Below, piece by piece: positions 17,036-25,704 of a stretch of DNA of 64,000 bases. Positions within the stretch are counted from its first letter, which is position 1. Each line of letters starts with the position of its first letter. Source of the stretch: Sphingorhabdus lacus (GTDB lineage Bacteria; Pseudomonadota; Alphaproteobacteria; Sphingomonadales; Sphingomonadaceae); the NCBI RefSeq assembly GCF_009768975.1, contig NZ_CP035733.1, forward strand, positions 2,462,001 through 2,526,000, written 5' to 3'. The notes beneath the pieces are model-generated. The model searched no databases, was not told where the DNA came from, and was given only the letters and a program-made list of their open reading frames with translations. The position numbers were made by a program, and so were the translations under genes.

Positions 17036-18667
17036 ACGGTCGAGGAAATTCCGGCTTGCCTCGCGCAGGGCACCGGCCCTGCTTTGCAGATCGCCCATCA
17101 CCAACTGCATCTCGTCGGCGACTTCACCGACCTGAACCGCGGCGACATTCACTTCCTTGCTGAATTCACGCACATGCTCGGCATCTTGCGCCGCATGATG
17201 GGCGTGGCCGCTAATGTCGCGGGTGGCTGCCTGCTGTTGCGTGATAGCGACCGCGATATTGTTGGCGCCCTGCTGCACTTGAGACAGCTTATGGGCAACC
17301 GAACCGACCATGCGCGCGGCGTTGTCCATCTGATCCTTGATCGTCGTCACCGTCGTGGTGACAGACCCGATGGCACCATGGGTCTGGTTGGCAAGGCTTT
17401 TCACTTCCTGGGCTACAACCGCAAAACCACGTCCCGCATCACCTGCGCGCGCAGCTTCAATCGTGGCATTCAGCGCAAGCAGGTTAGTTTTTCCGGCAAC
17501 GTCCTGGATCATGGCCGCAATCTCGCCGACCTTTTCCGCTTCACCCGCAAGATGCGCCATTACGCCGCTGCCTTGCTTGCTGCTTTTGGTTGCGGCTTCG
17601 GATGCCGTGACCTGGTCATGAACCTGATGGGAAATGGCGTCCGAAGATTCGCTCAACTGCCGGGCGGCCGCGGCAACCATCTGGATCGCCCCGCTCATGT
17701 TAGTTGCCATGTTAGCCATAGCATCAGTCCGCTCCCGCGTCTGCGTACCGATGGCCGCCAGTTGCTGTGAGGATTCACCCACCGCGCGGACCGCCGATTC
17801 CATCACATCGATAATGGCATGCACCGAATGTTCAAATTCGCTGGCCAGCGCCGTCATGGCCTGACGCTGTTCCTGATCGGCGCGCAGACGCTCTTCTTGG
17901 CGCACCGCGCTCGTATTACGACGCTCGGCTTCCAACGCCTCCAGTCGTTCCTGCTCCGCTGCAAAGAAGCGTTCCTGTTCGCGGGCGAATTTCTGCGCAT
18001 CGTCCAGAGATTGCATGAACGATCGCCATTGCATCATTGCAACGCGGTGCAAGGAGACGCCGAACAAGGCAATGCCGGCGTAAAAGAACCACGGCATGTC
18101 CATTCCGGAATAGCTCGCGGATATCGTGCTGCCTATCGTCATCACGGACAGCCACATGACCATTGCGGCCGGAAGGCATAGATAGATGAGCGCACCGATG
18201 GCAATAAGCCCGAACGTCATCGCGCTGCCGACAAGAATGCCGATATCCTGATGATAGCTCCACACATCGGCGAGCAACAACACCCAGCTAAAGGCTTCGA
18301 TGGTTACCTGAAGGACGAACAGACGCCGCAAAAACAGCAAATAGGTCCCGTCGGGATCATGCTGGCTATCGTAATTCTTGATCCGGACATGGACGCGATA
18401 TCCGACGATGGCGGCTATGCTATAAAGGGGCGCGGCATATTGTGCGTAATGCGGTTGGGCGCCGCCAAACCACAATATGGCGAGCGCAGGCCACATGGTG
18501 ACCAGCCCCGATATGAATGCCGCGACGTGCGACCGACCGGCCGCCTGCAGTTGCGCTACCATCAAATCTCGATTTTGCGAGTTGGCTGAACGACGCAATA
18601 TTGCCCACTCACCTGTCAAATCGGTGAAAAAGGCAAACATGTCTTTCAAATGGTGCAATTCGCGCAT
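17021..18667 (-). CDS. Methyl-accepting chemotaxis protein with a six-helix membrane N-terminal domain
   Basis: The 548-residue protein has six predicted membrane helices (about residues 48-66, 80-95, 117-135, 142-163, 165-183, 192-208) and no sizeable periplasmic domain. A charged coiled coil (225-270) and an MCP signalling domain follow. The conserved hairpin tip lies at about 387-429 and contains [18 protein letters not shown] and [17 protein letters not shown]. It should contact CheA/CheW in the cytoplasm and sense through the membrane or an internal cue. No che genes are near. A CtrA-like site lies about 50 bases upstream. Confidence 0.88.
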   Translation of the reverse strand: MRELHHLKDMFAFFTDLTGEWAILRRSANSQNRDLMVAQLQAAGRSHVAAFISGLVTMWPALAILWFGGAQPHYAQYAAPLYSIAAIVGYRVHVRIKNYDSQHDPDGTYLLFLRRLFVLQVTIEAFSWVLLLADVWSYHQDIGILVGSAMTFGLIAIGALIYLCLPAAMVMWLSVMTIGSTISASYSGMDMPWFFYAGIALFGVSLHRVAMMQWRSFMQSLDDAQKFAREQERFFAAEQERLEALEAERRNTSAVRQEERLRADQEQRQAMTALASEFEHSVHAIIDVMESAVRAVGESSQQLAAIGTQTRERTDAMANMATNMSGAIQMVAAAARQLSESSDAISHQVHDQVTASEAATKSSKQGSGVMAHLAGEAEKVGEIAAMIQDVAGKTNLLALNATIEAARAGDAGRGFAVVAQEVKSLANQTHGAIGSVTTTVTTIKDQMDNAARMVGSVAHKLSQVQQGANNIAVAITQQQAATRDISGHAHHAAQDAEHVREFSKEVNVAAVQVGEVADEMQLVMGDLQSRAGALREASRNFLDRLRAA

Positions 18668-18715
18668 GCAAGGTTTCCGACGGATATTTCCGCCATTCGC
18701 CTTAACGCCGAATGG

Positions 18716-18730
18716 TAAAGCAGCCGTTAA
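18716..18730 (-). promoter_or_regulatory. Candidate CtrA binding site upstream of the chemoreceptor gene
   Basis: The minus strand reads TTAACGGCTGCTTTA, that is TTAA-N7-TTTA, one base off the alphaproteobacterial CtrA consensus TTAA-N7-TTAA. It lies about 50 bases upstream of the MCP start codon. Motility and chemotaxis genes are common CtrA targets, but such short sites also arise by chance. Confidence 0.35.
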
Positions 18731-18745
18731 CCATAGGCAGCGGGA

Positions 18746-19627
18746 TTATTCGCCTTTGATGAAAGCGACGCTGTCCGCGAGTACCGGAGCTTTGGACCGA
18801 AACGGCCGGGCAATCGCCATGATGATATCGGCATGATCGACTTTCGGATAAATTTTCAACTTCGATTGGCCGCCAAGTTCCGCCATCCTCGCCTCCAGCG
18901 CCTTGCTGTTACGCGGTTTGACGACTGTATCTATATCGCCGGTGAGCAGCAGCAGCGGCGGCGCATCGGCGCGGGCATAATGTATCGGCTGGGTTTCCTT
19001 GAGATCCGGCCAGTGGCCGAGCGCGATCTTGGAGGAATCGGTGGTCAGGGGAAGAAAGTCATAAGGTCCGGCAAGGCCGATGACGCCCTTGATTGACGTG
19101 CTGTCCAGCTTTTGGGCTGCAAGCCATTGCGGATCCAGGGCAGCCATCATGGCAATATGTGCCCCGGCGCTATGCCCCATCAGATATATGCGGCCCGCAT
19201 CACCCCGATAGGTGCCTATATTCGTTTGAACCCACGCAATCGCCGCAGCGGTGTCTTCGACGAAAGCCGGAAACCGGACTTTAGGTGTTTTGCGATAGTC
19301 GGCGACAACGGTCACAATACCGCGTGCTGCGAAGGCACGGCCTAGAAAGCCATAGCCATCACGTTCCCCGTCGCGCCACGCACCGCCGTGAAAGAAGAGC
19401 AGAACCGGATAAGGTTTATCCGCTACTTCAGTGGGAATATAGACATCCAGCTTTTGCCGCTCATCGGGGCCATAGGCGATGCCTACCGAAGCCTTGCCCT
19501 GATATTCCGTTGCGCCAGGCGCAATCCGGTCGACCAGATCAAGTTTTTGCGGATCGGTTTTGGACCAGAACCAAAGGCCAATGGCAGCGATCAGGACCAG
19601 AAGGGTGAGGAGGATTGCTTTTATCAT
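18746..19627 (-). CDS. Alpha/beta hydrolase (esterase/lipase type) with N-terminal membrane anchor
   Basis: From the ATG at 19627 the protein has 293 residues. It opens with an N-terminal hydrophobic segment (MIKAILLTLLVLIAAIGLWF). The catalytic domain has the oxyanion motif FFHGGAWRDG, the nucleophile elbow GHSAGAH and a C-terminal His in VDHADII. It belongs to the hormone-sensitive-lipase/carboxylesterase group and is probably anchored on the periplasmic side. An in-frame ATG at 19636 is an alternative start. Longer frames would run into the rpsI terminator and are rejected. The substrate is unknown. Confidence 0.82.
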   Translation of the reverse strand: MIKAILLTLLVLIAAIGLWFWSKTDPQKLDLVDRIAPGATEYQGKASVGIAYGPDERQKLDVYIPTEVADKPYPVLLFFHGGAWRDGERDGYGFLGRAFAARGIVTVVADYRKTPKVRFPAFVEDTAAAIAWVQTNIGTYRGDAGRIYLMGHSAGAHIAMMAALDPQWLAAQKLDSTSIKGVIGLAGPYDFLPLTTDSSKIALGHWPDLKETQPIHYARADAPPLLLLTGDIDTVVKPRNSKALEARMAELGGQSKLKIYPKVDHADIIMAIARPFRSKAPVLADSVAFIKGE

Positions 19628-19664
19628 GCGCCCCATGTGCCTGTCGTGGCCCTCGGGCACAATG

Positions 19665-19694
19665 AAAAAAGGCGGCCCCCGAAAGGACCGCCTC
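19665..19694 (-). terminator. Rho-independent terminator of rplM-rpsI
   Basis: On the minus strand GGCGGTCC (19692-19685), the loop TTTC and GGGGGCCGCC (19680-19671) form a stem followed by six T. It lies about 50 bases after the rpsI stop. Confidence 0.85.
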
Positions 19695-19742
19695 TTTGTT
19701 TCCAACAGGCCGGGACCTTGACGGCCCCGTGCGTTGAAATTC

Positions 19743-20228
19743 TTAACGCTTCGAGAACTGGAAGCTCTTACGTGCCTTGGCCTTACCGTATTTCTTACGT
19801 TCTACGGTACGGCTGTCACGGGTCAGGAAGCCTTCGGCCTTGACCGCGCTGCGCAACAGAGGCTCATATTTCGACAAAGCTTGGGCAATACCGTGCTTGA
19901 CGGCGCCAGCCTGGCCCGAAAGACCACCACCCTTAACAGTCGCGATGACGTCATACTGGCCGGTACGCTCGGTCACGCCGAACGGTTGGTTGATGACGAG
20001 ACGCAGCGAAGGACGTGCGAAATAGACTTCCTGGTCACGGCCGTTGACAACGATCTTACCAGTGCCGGGCTTCAGCCAAACGCGCGCAACGGCGTCTTTA
20101 CGACGGCCGGTAGCATAGGCACGACCCTGCGCGTCAATTTCCTGTTCACGGATAACTGCAGCGATCTGGGCGGGTGCTTCGGCGCCCAAGGTTTCGAGAT
20201 CAGCGAGTGAATTTGCGGTATCGGACAT
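19743..20228 (-). CDS. rpsI: 30S ribosomal protein S9
   Basis: The 161-residue protein has an acidic N-terminal extension of about 30 residues followed by the S9 core: [37 protein letters not shown] and the basic C-terminus [19 protein letters not shown], which reaches toward the P-site tRNA. The extension is usual in alphaproteobacteria. Its ATG overlaps the stop codon of rplM by one base, the standard rplM-rpsI operon. Confidence 0.97.
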   Translation of the reverse strand: MSDTANSLADLETLGAEAPAQIAAVIREQEIDAQGRAYATGRRKDAVARVWLKPGTGKIVVNGRDQEVYFARPSLRLVINQPFGVTERTGQYDVIATVKGGGLSGQAGAVKHGIAQALSKYEPLLRSAVKAEGFLTRDSRTVERKKYGKAKARKSFQFSKR

Positions 20229-20707
20229 TATGCACCCACCTTGTTCTTGCGGTTCATGGAAGCGACGTCGAGCGTCTTGGGCTGCTGGCCATCGTGCGGA
20301 TGCTCGGTGCCATTGTAGAGGTGTAATGCGCGCATCTGGGCACGGCCGAGAGGTCCGCGGGGAACCATGCGCTCGACAGCCTTTTCAAGAACGCGCTCAG
20401 GAAACTTACCTTCCAGCACCTTTGCAGCAGTGATACCCTTGATACCGCCTGCATAGCCGGTGTGCCGGTAGTAGACCTTGTCGCCCAGCTTTTTGCCGGT
20501 GAACTGCACCTTGTCGGCATTGATAACGACAACATGGTCGCCGCAATCAACGTGGGGGGTGTAGCTTGGCTTGTGCTTGCCGCGCAGGATGTTGGCAATG
20601 ATCGACGCAACGCGGCCGACAACCAGACCTTCGGCATCAATGATATGCCATTCCTTCTGGACGTCCTGCGGGCGGATCGATTTCGTAACTCTGGATAGCG
20701 TTTTCAT
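20228..20707 (-). CDS. rplM: 50S ribosomal protein L13
   Basis: From the ATG at 20707 the 159-residue protein starts [20 protein letters not shown], then [34 protein letters not shown] and MVPRGPLGR, all L13 hallmarks. A longer open frame upstream is not used because it lacks the family N-terminus. It is the first gene of the rplM-rpsI pair, and the 178-base gap upstream to cutA must hold the promoter. Confidence 0.97.
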   Translation of the reverse strand: MKTLSRVTKSIRPQDVQKEWHIIDAEGLVVGRVASIIANILRGKHKPSYTPHVDCGDHVVVINADKVQFTGKKLGDKVYYRHTGYAGGIKGITAAKVLEGKFPERVLEKAVERMVPRGPLGRAQMRALHLYNGTEHPHDGQQPKTLDVASMNRKNKVGA

Positions 20708-20885
20708 CGCTAATCGAACCTTTCGGAATTTGTAAAACGAGGACCAGAATCGCAAGGAAACTGGTCGCGAAGCGGCGCTAATGACGATGAAGCGTCCAAT
20801 AGTCAAGCAAAAGCAGGGGTTTTACGGAAGGTATAATAATACCTCCCTGCCACTCCGGCGGTCGAAAACGAACTGCCAAGACCGG

Positions 20886-21221
20886 CTATGCCGTCTCTGA
20901 TGCGACCCATTCGGCATAGGCAGGTAAAGCACCTTCACTCGACAAGCGCAGGACGGCGGGGACCTTGTAGCGGTGCAGCGCCGCGATGCGCTGCATGGCG
21001 GCCTCGGCTTTGGCGGGGGAGGTTTTGAACAACACCGGATGTTCTTCCTTCGCCTCAATCTCGCCTTCCCAACGGAAATGCGAGATCACCATCGGGAAAC
21101 GATTTGCGCAGGCGATCAGGCCTTCGGACAAGAGTTTTCGACAAACATCATGCCCCTCGCCCGCAGTCGGGAATACCGCGTAGATTACAGCGACGTCGTT
21201 GTTGGCGGCCTTATGTGCCAT
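20886..21221 (-). CDS. cutA: Divalent-cation tolerance protein CutA
   Basis: The 111-residue protein from MAHKAANNDVAVIYAVFPTA matches CutA1: LLSEGLIACANRFPMVISHFRWEGEIEAKEEHPVLFKTS in the centre and the trimer-forming strand VPAVLRLSSEGALPAYAEWV at the end. CutA1 forms stable trimers and binds metal, but its physiological role remains unclear. The start codon lies inside the last codons of ctaA (11-base overlap), so the two are co-transcribed. Upstream in-frame ATGs also exist (21239, 21266). Confidence 0.88.
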   Translation of the reverse strand: MAHKAANNDVAVIYAVFPTAGEGHDVCRKLLSEGLIACANRFPMVISHFRWEGEIEAKEEHPVLFKTSPAKAEAAMQRIAALHRYKVPAVLRLSSEGALPAYAEWVASETA

Positions 21222-22272
21222 GATCGCGACCGATGACATGGGCACCCCACACCGTAGCCGCCACAAGCAGCGCGCCTACGGCTTGGTGCGAAACAGCGAG
21301 CACGATGTTAACGCCGGTAAGGACCGTCGCAATGCCCAATAGGATTTGCACGCCAAAGGCGCTGTGAATGGCGATAGACGCAGGACGCGCCCCCGCCGCT
21401 TTGGTTCTGCGTGCAAGCATGATCAATGCTATTACCGCAACCCATGCCCACCAACGGTGCACAAAGTGGGTTAAGAAGGGATCGTTCACGATGGCATAGA
21501 AGGTGCCCTTTGTTGTATCGATACCATCCGGCACAAACCGGTCGTTCATCAGGGGCCAACTATTTGAAACATAACCGGCATTCAGGCCCGCAACCCATGC
21601 GCCGAACAGCAATTGGACGAATAAAATGGCCAAAACGGCCAACGCAAATCCGGTAAGCTTTGCCGGTTTCGCAGCCGGATTGCGTGCAAGCGCCTTTAAA
21701 TCAAGTGCCGTCCAGACCAGACCGCCCAAGATAAACAACGCCGTCAGCAAGTGCACCGCCAAGCGATAGTGGCTAACGTCGGTACGTGCGGTCAAACCCG
21801 ATGAAACCATCCACCAACCAATGGTTCCTTGCAATCCGCCAAGCGCGAGCAAGGCCAGCAGCCGGGGCTTATAGCCTTCGGGAATGGCGCGCCTGGCCCA
21901 GAACCAGGCAAGCGGCAGAGCAAAGGCCAGTCCGATCACCCGGCCGAGCAATCTGTGCACCCATTCCCAGAAATAGATGAATTTGAATTGGGCCAGCGTC
22001 ATGCCGGCCGGACCGTTGATTTCGGTATATTCGGGGATCTGCTTATATTTCTCGAACTCCGACACCCAGGCCGCTTCGTTCAAGGGGGGCAGCGTTCCGG
22101 CAATGGGCTTCCATTCGGTGATGGAAAGGCCCGATTCCGTCAGCCGCGTAATGCCGCCGACCACCACCATCGCAAACACCAGCAGGGCGACACATATCAA
22201 CCATTTAACCAACGCATCGGGGCGGGTGGTCGTGGGAAGCGCAAGATTTTCGGCGGCCAAGGTGTTCTGCAT
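21211..22272 (-). CDS. ctaA: Heme A synthase (COX15/CtaA)
   Basis: The 353-residue membrane protein has eight helices and the heme-ligand histidines of the COX15 family: WEWVHRLLGRVIGLAFALPL near residue 108, HYRLAVHLLTALF near residue 172, FVHRWWAWVA near residue 271 and SHQAVGALLV near residue 329. LTESGLSITEWKPIAGTLPP is the typical first periplasmic loop. It oxidises heme O to heme A for cytochrome oxidase assembly. It is the type 2 (longer) form found in alphaproteobacteria. Confidence 0.95.
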   Translation of the reverse strand: MQNTLAAENLALPTTTRPDALVKWLICVALLVFAMVVVGGITRLTESGLSITEWKPIAGTLPPLNEAAWVSEFEKYKQIPEYTEINGPAGMTLAQFKFIYFWEWVHRLLGRVIGLAFALPLAWFWARRAIPEGYKPRLLALLALGGLQGTIGWWMVSSGLTARTDVSHYRLAVHLLTALFILGGLVWTALDLKALARNPAAKPAKLTGFALAVLAILFVQLLFGAWVAGLNAGYVSNSWPLMNDRFVPDGIDTTKGTFYAIVNDPFLTHFVHRWWAWVAVIALIMLARRTKAAGARPASIAIHSAFGVQILLGIATVLTGVNIVLAVSHQAVGALLVAATVWGAHVIGRDHGT

Positions 22273-22409
22273 GCGCGCCGATATGCGCGGACGTGAAGAT
22301 TAAGACAAGTGCGGCAACGGGACGACGCATTGCTTTTTAAGCGTCGGTAGTTGCAGAATCTGTCTTACCCGGCATGCAGGAAGAAAATCGGCGGGCGAAA
22401 CGCGGCCCT

Positions 22410-23771
22410 CTATGGACGCGACATATAAGCATCCAATGTTTCGTGGTAATGCCGGATGCGGCTTTCCTGATAACGGGCCAGGGTGACGCCGGGCTTTTTG
22501 GAGGCGCGCAGCCCTTTTTGAATGCGCATGAGATTATCCGTATCTTGATCAGCAACCATGGCGGCCGATCCCAATTCCGGCGCATCAGTCCATTTTTGGT
22601 CCGATCCCAGCATATTAAGTTTCGCAGGTTCGGGATGCGAGCCATCCGGTGCCTTCGAGAACAGAAACATGATTTCCATGATCGAGGTTTCCGGATCATC
22701 GCCATTGGGCCGGAAACGATATGTGATCGGCAAAGCCTGTCCGCCCCATGGCACCATGTTCGGGAACAGGAGATATTCGATGAGATCGAGAGATTCGCTG
22801 TCGGACAAGGCCGACATGTCGCGGCCCGAGCTACGCGAAATTTTCTCGCGCGCACGTTCCGCCAATTTGCCGCGCGCCGTTTCACCCTCGCCCACTTCGA
22901 TGGGTTTCCCGGCAAAGAACGGAACATCCCTGCGCATTTCCTCGATCGTACGTTCAGCAGGAACGCCTTTCATGGAAGGCGAAGGAACGCCCTGAACGCT
23001 GATCATGCGGCTGACATGGCGGATATCGGGCCACACATCATATTGCGTGTTCGTGTCGCCATAATAGCCCATGACCTGAGGATGCGCGATGCTGACATGA
23101 TAGGCTTCCACAAAAGCTTCCATTGCCAGCTTCCAATTGCACGGCATGATCTTGCCAACATGCGCCGCTACATAGCGGTCCTCAAGATCGAAGGCCTCAA
23201 AATGTTCGGGTAGATTTTCAAGATAATTTTCAAGCGGCTCGCAATCAGGATCGAAATTGACGAATACAAATCCGCCCCAAATACCGACTTTCGCTTCGGG
23301 CAGCCGCATTTTGTCCTTGTCGACATGGGGAAAGTCCCATTGTCCGGGTATAATGGAAAGGCTTCCGTCCAGCTTCCATGTCCAGCCGTGAAATGGACAA
23401 CGCAACTGGTTTACGCAGCCACCTTCAGTGCGCAGCAGCGTGCCCCGGTGCAGGCATGAATTGACATAGGCGCGAATTTCATCAGGCGCCGTCCGAATAA
23501 CAATCAACGAGTCATGGACAATTTCATAAACGATGTGATCGCCGACATTGGGAATATGCTCGACCCGGCATGCCAGTTGCCAGCATTTGCGCCACACCTT
23601 CTCGACTTCCAAATCGTGCCACTGCTTGGAGAAATAGCGCTCGCTGGAAACGTCGGACATATCCTGCCCTTGCGCAGGGGATTCCTCTCGCAAAATGGAA
23701 GGCGCCGGATTGATATCCTGTTCAAACACTTCCTGTACCGAGGGTCCGGGCCGCCGTGCGATGATATCCAT
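22410..23771 (-). CDS. Rieske [2Fe-2S] aromatic-ring-hydroxylating oxygenase, alpha subunit
   Basis: From the ATG at 23771, preceded by GGGGGAG, the protein has 453 residues. The Rieske cluster ligands are Cys106, His108, Cys125 and His128 (C-x-H-x16-C-x2-H). The mononuclear iron site has His225 and His230 in EAYHVSIAHP, with the acidic ligand expected near SLDLIEYLLFPN. It resembles alpha subunits that oxidise aromatic or steroid-like compounds. No beta subunit, ferredoxin or reductase gene is adjacent, so it depends on partners elsewhere. It is divergent from a DUF3237 gene. Confidence 0.9.
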   Translation of the reverse strand: MDIIARRPGPSVQEVFEQDINPAPSILREESPAQGQDMSDVSSERYFSKQWHDLEVEKVWRKCWQLACRVEHIPNVGDHIVYEIVHDSLIVIRTAPDEIRAYVNSCLHRGTLLRTEGGCVNQLRCPFHGWTWKLDGSLSIIPGQWDFPHVDKDKMRLPEAKVGIWGGFVFVNFDPDCEPLENYLENLPEHFEAFDLEDRYVAAHVGKIMPCNWKLAMEAFVEAYHVSIAHPQVMGYYGDTNTQYDVWPDIRHVSRMISVQGVPSPSMKGVPAERTIEEMRRDVPFFAGKPIEVGEGETARGKLAERAREKISRSSGRDMSALSDSESLDLIEYLLFPNMVPWGGQALPITYRFRPNGDDPETSIMEIMFLFSKAPDGSHPEPAKLNMLGSDQKWTDAPELGSAAMVADQDTDNLMRIQKGLRASKKPGVTLARYQESRIRHYHETLDAYMSRP

Positions 23772-23818
23772 AGTCTCCCCCATTGCTGCTCTTGGTGGCA
23801 AATGCTAGCGTGATGCCA

Positions 23819-24280
23819 ATGGATCATCTGGCGCACAAGCATTTAGTCACCCTCACCCTGGATGTCGATTTCCGGTCTATGCTGGTCATAGGACCAACCC
23901 CGGGCGGGCATCGCCGGATCGCGCCGGTCACGGGTGGCCATTTTTCGGGCGAACGGCTGAATGGCACGGTTTTACCGGGAGCAGACTGGGTCATAAATCG
24001 CAGCGATGGCGTGATGGTCATCGATGTTCGCCTCGCCCTGAGAACGGATGATTCAGCTTTAATCTATCTGTCCTATCAGGGCCGCTTTCTGGCGCCTGCC
24101 GAAGCGATGTCGCGCTTCTCAAAGGGCGAATTGCTTGAACCCGAAGAATATTCCCTTGCCATCGTCGCAAAATTTGAATGCGGCGAAGACCGCTATGCTT
24201 GGCTCAACAACGTTGTGGCAGTCGGAACTGGCGAGCAAACAGCCACTGGCCCCGTCTATTCACTGTTCGAAATCGGCTGA
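23819..24280 (+). CDS. DUF3237 family protein
   Basis: The 153-residue protein from MDHLAHKHLVTLTLDVDF matches DUF3237: GGHRRIAPVTGGHFSGERLNGTVLPGADW near residue 24 and DVRLALRTDDSALIYLSYQGR near residue 66. These are small beta-barrel proteins of unknown function, often near aromatic degradation genes. An alternative start at 23813 adds two residues. The 47-base divergent spacing from the Rieske oxygenase suggests co-regulation and perhaps a role in handling the oxygenase product. Confidence 0.78.
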   Translation: MDHLAHKHLVTLTLDVDFRSMLVIGPTPGGHRRIAPVTGGHFSGERLNGTVLPGADWVINRSDGVMVIDVRLALRTDDSALIYLSYQGRFLAPAEAMSRFSKGELLEPEEYSLAIVAKFECGEDRYAWLNNVVAVGTGEQTATGPVYSLFEIG

Positions 24281-24302
24281 TCAATCCATCATTCTTCCAA
24301 AT

Positions 24303-24320
24303 GATATGTTGTAACGTGCG
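24303..24320. promoter_or_regulatory. Candidate Zur box upstream of the MerC-domain gene
   Basis: GATATGTTGTAACGTGCG matches the ideal alphaproteobacterial Zur-type palindrome (GATATGTTATAACATATC) at 13 of 18 positions, with the left half nearly perfect. It lies 26 bases before the ATG of the MerC-domain gene. A Fur-family gene of Zur type is 2.8 kb downstream. The assignment is by eye only. Confidence 0.4.
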
Positions 24321-24346
24321 CCGAATCGGTATAGAGCGGCCTGCGA

Positions 24347-24712
24347 ATGACACAGGTTTGGACAAAATGGCGTTGGGACGGGCTCGGTTTGAGCATTGCT
24401 GGCCTGTGTCTGGTCCATTGCCTCGCGACATCCGTACTGCTGGTATTTCTGGCCTCGGCGGGCGGTCTGCTGCTCGATCCGGTTATCCATGAAGCTGGCC
24501 TTTTCCTTGCGATTCTCTTCGGTATGCTCGCCTTGGGCAAGGGCTTGTGGGACCACGGCTTTGTCATGCCCGCCGCTATCGGCGCTTTAGGCATTGGCAT
24601 GATGGCTGGTGCACTGACCATTCCGCACGGAACGACCGAGATACTCTGGACGGTCATGGGCGTTGCCGTTCTGGCGCTTGGCCACGACCTTAATCACCGC
24701 GCGTCGCACTAA
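24347..24712 (+). CDS. MerC-domain small membrane protein
   Basis: The 121-residue protein has four membrane helices and the MerC pattern, with a cysteine pair in the first helix region (GLCLVHCLATSVLLVFL, C-x4-C) and the LGHDLNHR tail. MerC proteins of mer operons import Hg2+, but many chromosomal MerC-domain proteins are not linked to mercury resistance, and no mer genes are present here. A Zur-like site just upstream suggests zinc-responsive expression. Confidence 0.78.
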   Translation: MTQVWTKWRWDGLGLSIAGLCLVHCLATSVLLVFLASAGGLLLDPVIHEAGLFLAILFGMLALGKGLWDHGFVMPAAIGALGIGMMAGALTIPHGTTEILWTVMGVAVLALGHDLNHRASH

Positions 24713-24727
24713 GGCATAATTACCGCG

Positions 24728-25612
24728 CTAATTCCCCCCGCTGACTAATGCGGCAAATGTCGACAGCACCCAGTTATGGACGACCCGGATCGATGGCTGA
24801 TGCTGCAAATCGCGGTGCACAATCAGCCAGGGGTTTCTTGGCGGCGGGGCATGGGTCGTCGGGACTTGCACCAATTCCTGTTCCCTTTGCGCGATGGCAA
24901 CAGGCAACAGGGCAATCCCAGCACCGCTTATCGCAGCGGTCATGAGCGCCCGGGTACTCCCTGTCCTGAGGGCTACAGAAGTTCGTAGTCCCATCTCCTC
25001 CATCCAGATAAGTTCGGGCAATCGACCGTAGCTGTCATCATAGATGATCAAGCGTTCGCGTACTAAATCGATGTCTGACGGTTGTCTTTTGTCCAGATAT
25101 GCGCGCGCCGCAAAAAAGCCGAGATGCAGCGGAGGCAGTTTGCGCATTATCAAACTTGCCCCTTCGGGCCGGGACATCCGGACAGCGATGTCGGCATCGC
25201 GCCCCGCGAGGCTGACAACATCTGCCTGCGATTGGAGATGTACAGGAAAGTCTACGCCTTGCGTCCATAGGGCCGGCAAAGCGGGCGCGAGTACGTCCGA
25301 AATTACAAATTCGGTAGCGGACAGGCGGACCGGGAGATTCCCGCCTTCGCTTCGCAAACCATCCGCCAGCCTGTTGACGCGGGCAAGTTGCTCGGCAATC
25401 GGCTCCGCCGTCTTAGCAATCAGTTCGCCAAAATAGGTGAGCGTGGTTCCCTTGGCCTGCCGGTCGACGAGGCGGAGTTTGAGGGCATTTTCCAGCTATT
25501 CAATGCGGCGCGAGATTGTCGATATGGCGACTCGGCGTCTTTTTGCGGCCGCACTTAATGACCCCGCCTGCCAAATGGCGATGAGATCATCGAGGTCACG
25601 CGGATCAAGCAT
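24728..25612 (-). pseudogene. LysR family transcriptional regulator interrupted by an in-frame amber codon
   Basis: The frame encodes a 294-residue LysR protein but contains TAG at 25496-25498, between RRIE and LENALKLRLVDRQ. The HTH (DLDDLIAIWQAGSLSAAAKR, then STISRRIE) is upstream of the stop and the effector domain (from LPVRLSATEFVISDV) downstream, all in the same frame. The expected residue is glutamine (R-I-E-Q-L-E-N-A-L is the LysR pattern), so one CAG to TAG change explains it. The gene is divergent from the YdhR-like and alcohol dehydrogenase genes. Suppression, reinitiation or a sequencing error are alternatives. Confidence 0.8.
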
Positions 25613-25644
25613 GTTTTGCAATAATGGACATCTGTTTTGCAATA
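25612..25644. promoter_or_regulatory. 12-bp direct repeat in the LysR divergent promoter region
   Basis: TGTTTTGCAATA occurs at 25612-25623 and again at 25633-25644, 21 bases apart (two helical turns). The first copy abuts the LysR start codon. LysR regulators often bind repeated half-sites between divergent genes, so this is a plausible autoregulatory operator. Confidence 0.45.
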
Positions 25645-25704
25645 TCGCGCATTTAAACTGCCCGGGCAATGGTGAAGATAGCGGCATTGAAAAGGAGATT
25701 TTGT

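Noticed and set aside
24728-25357. A stand-alone 209-residue regulator starting inside the LysR gene
   Set aside because: It would lack the HTH and starts at a TTG with no ribosome binding site; it is the downstream half of the amber-interrupted LysR gene.
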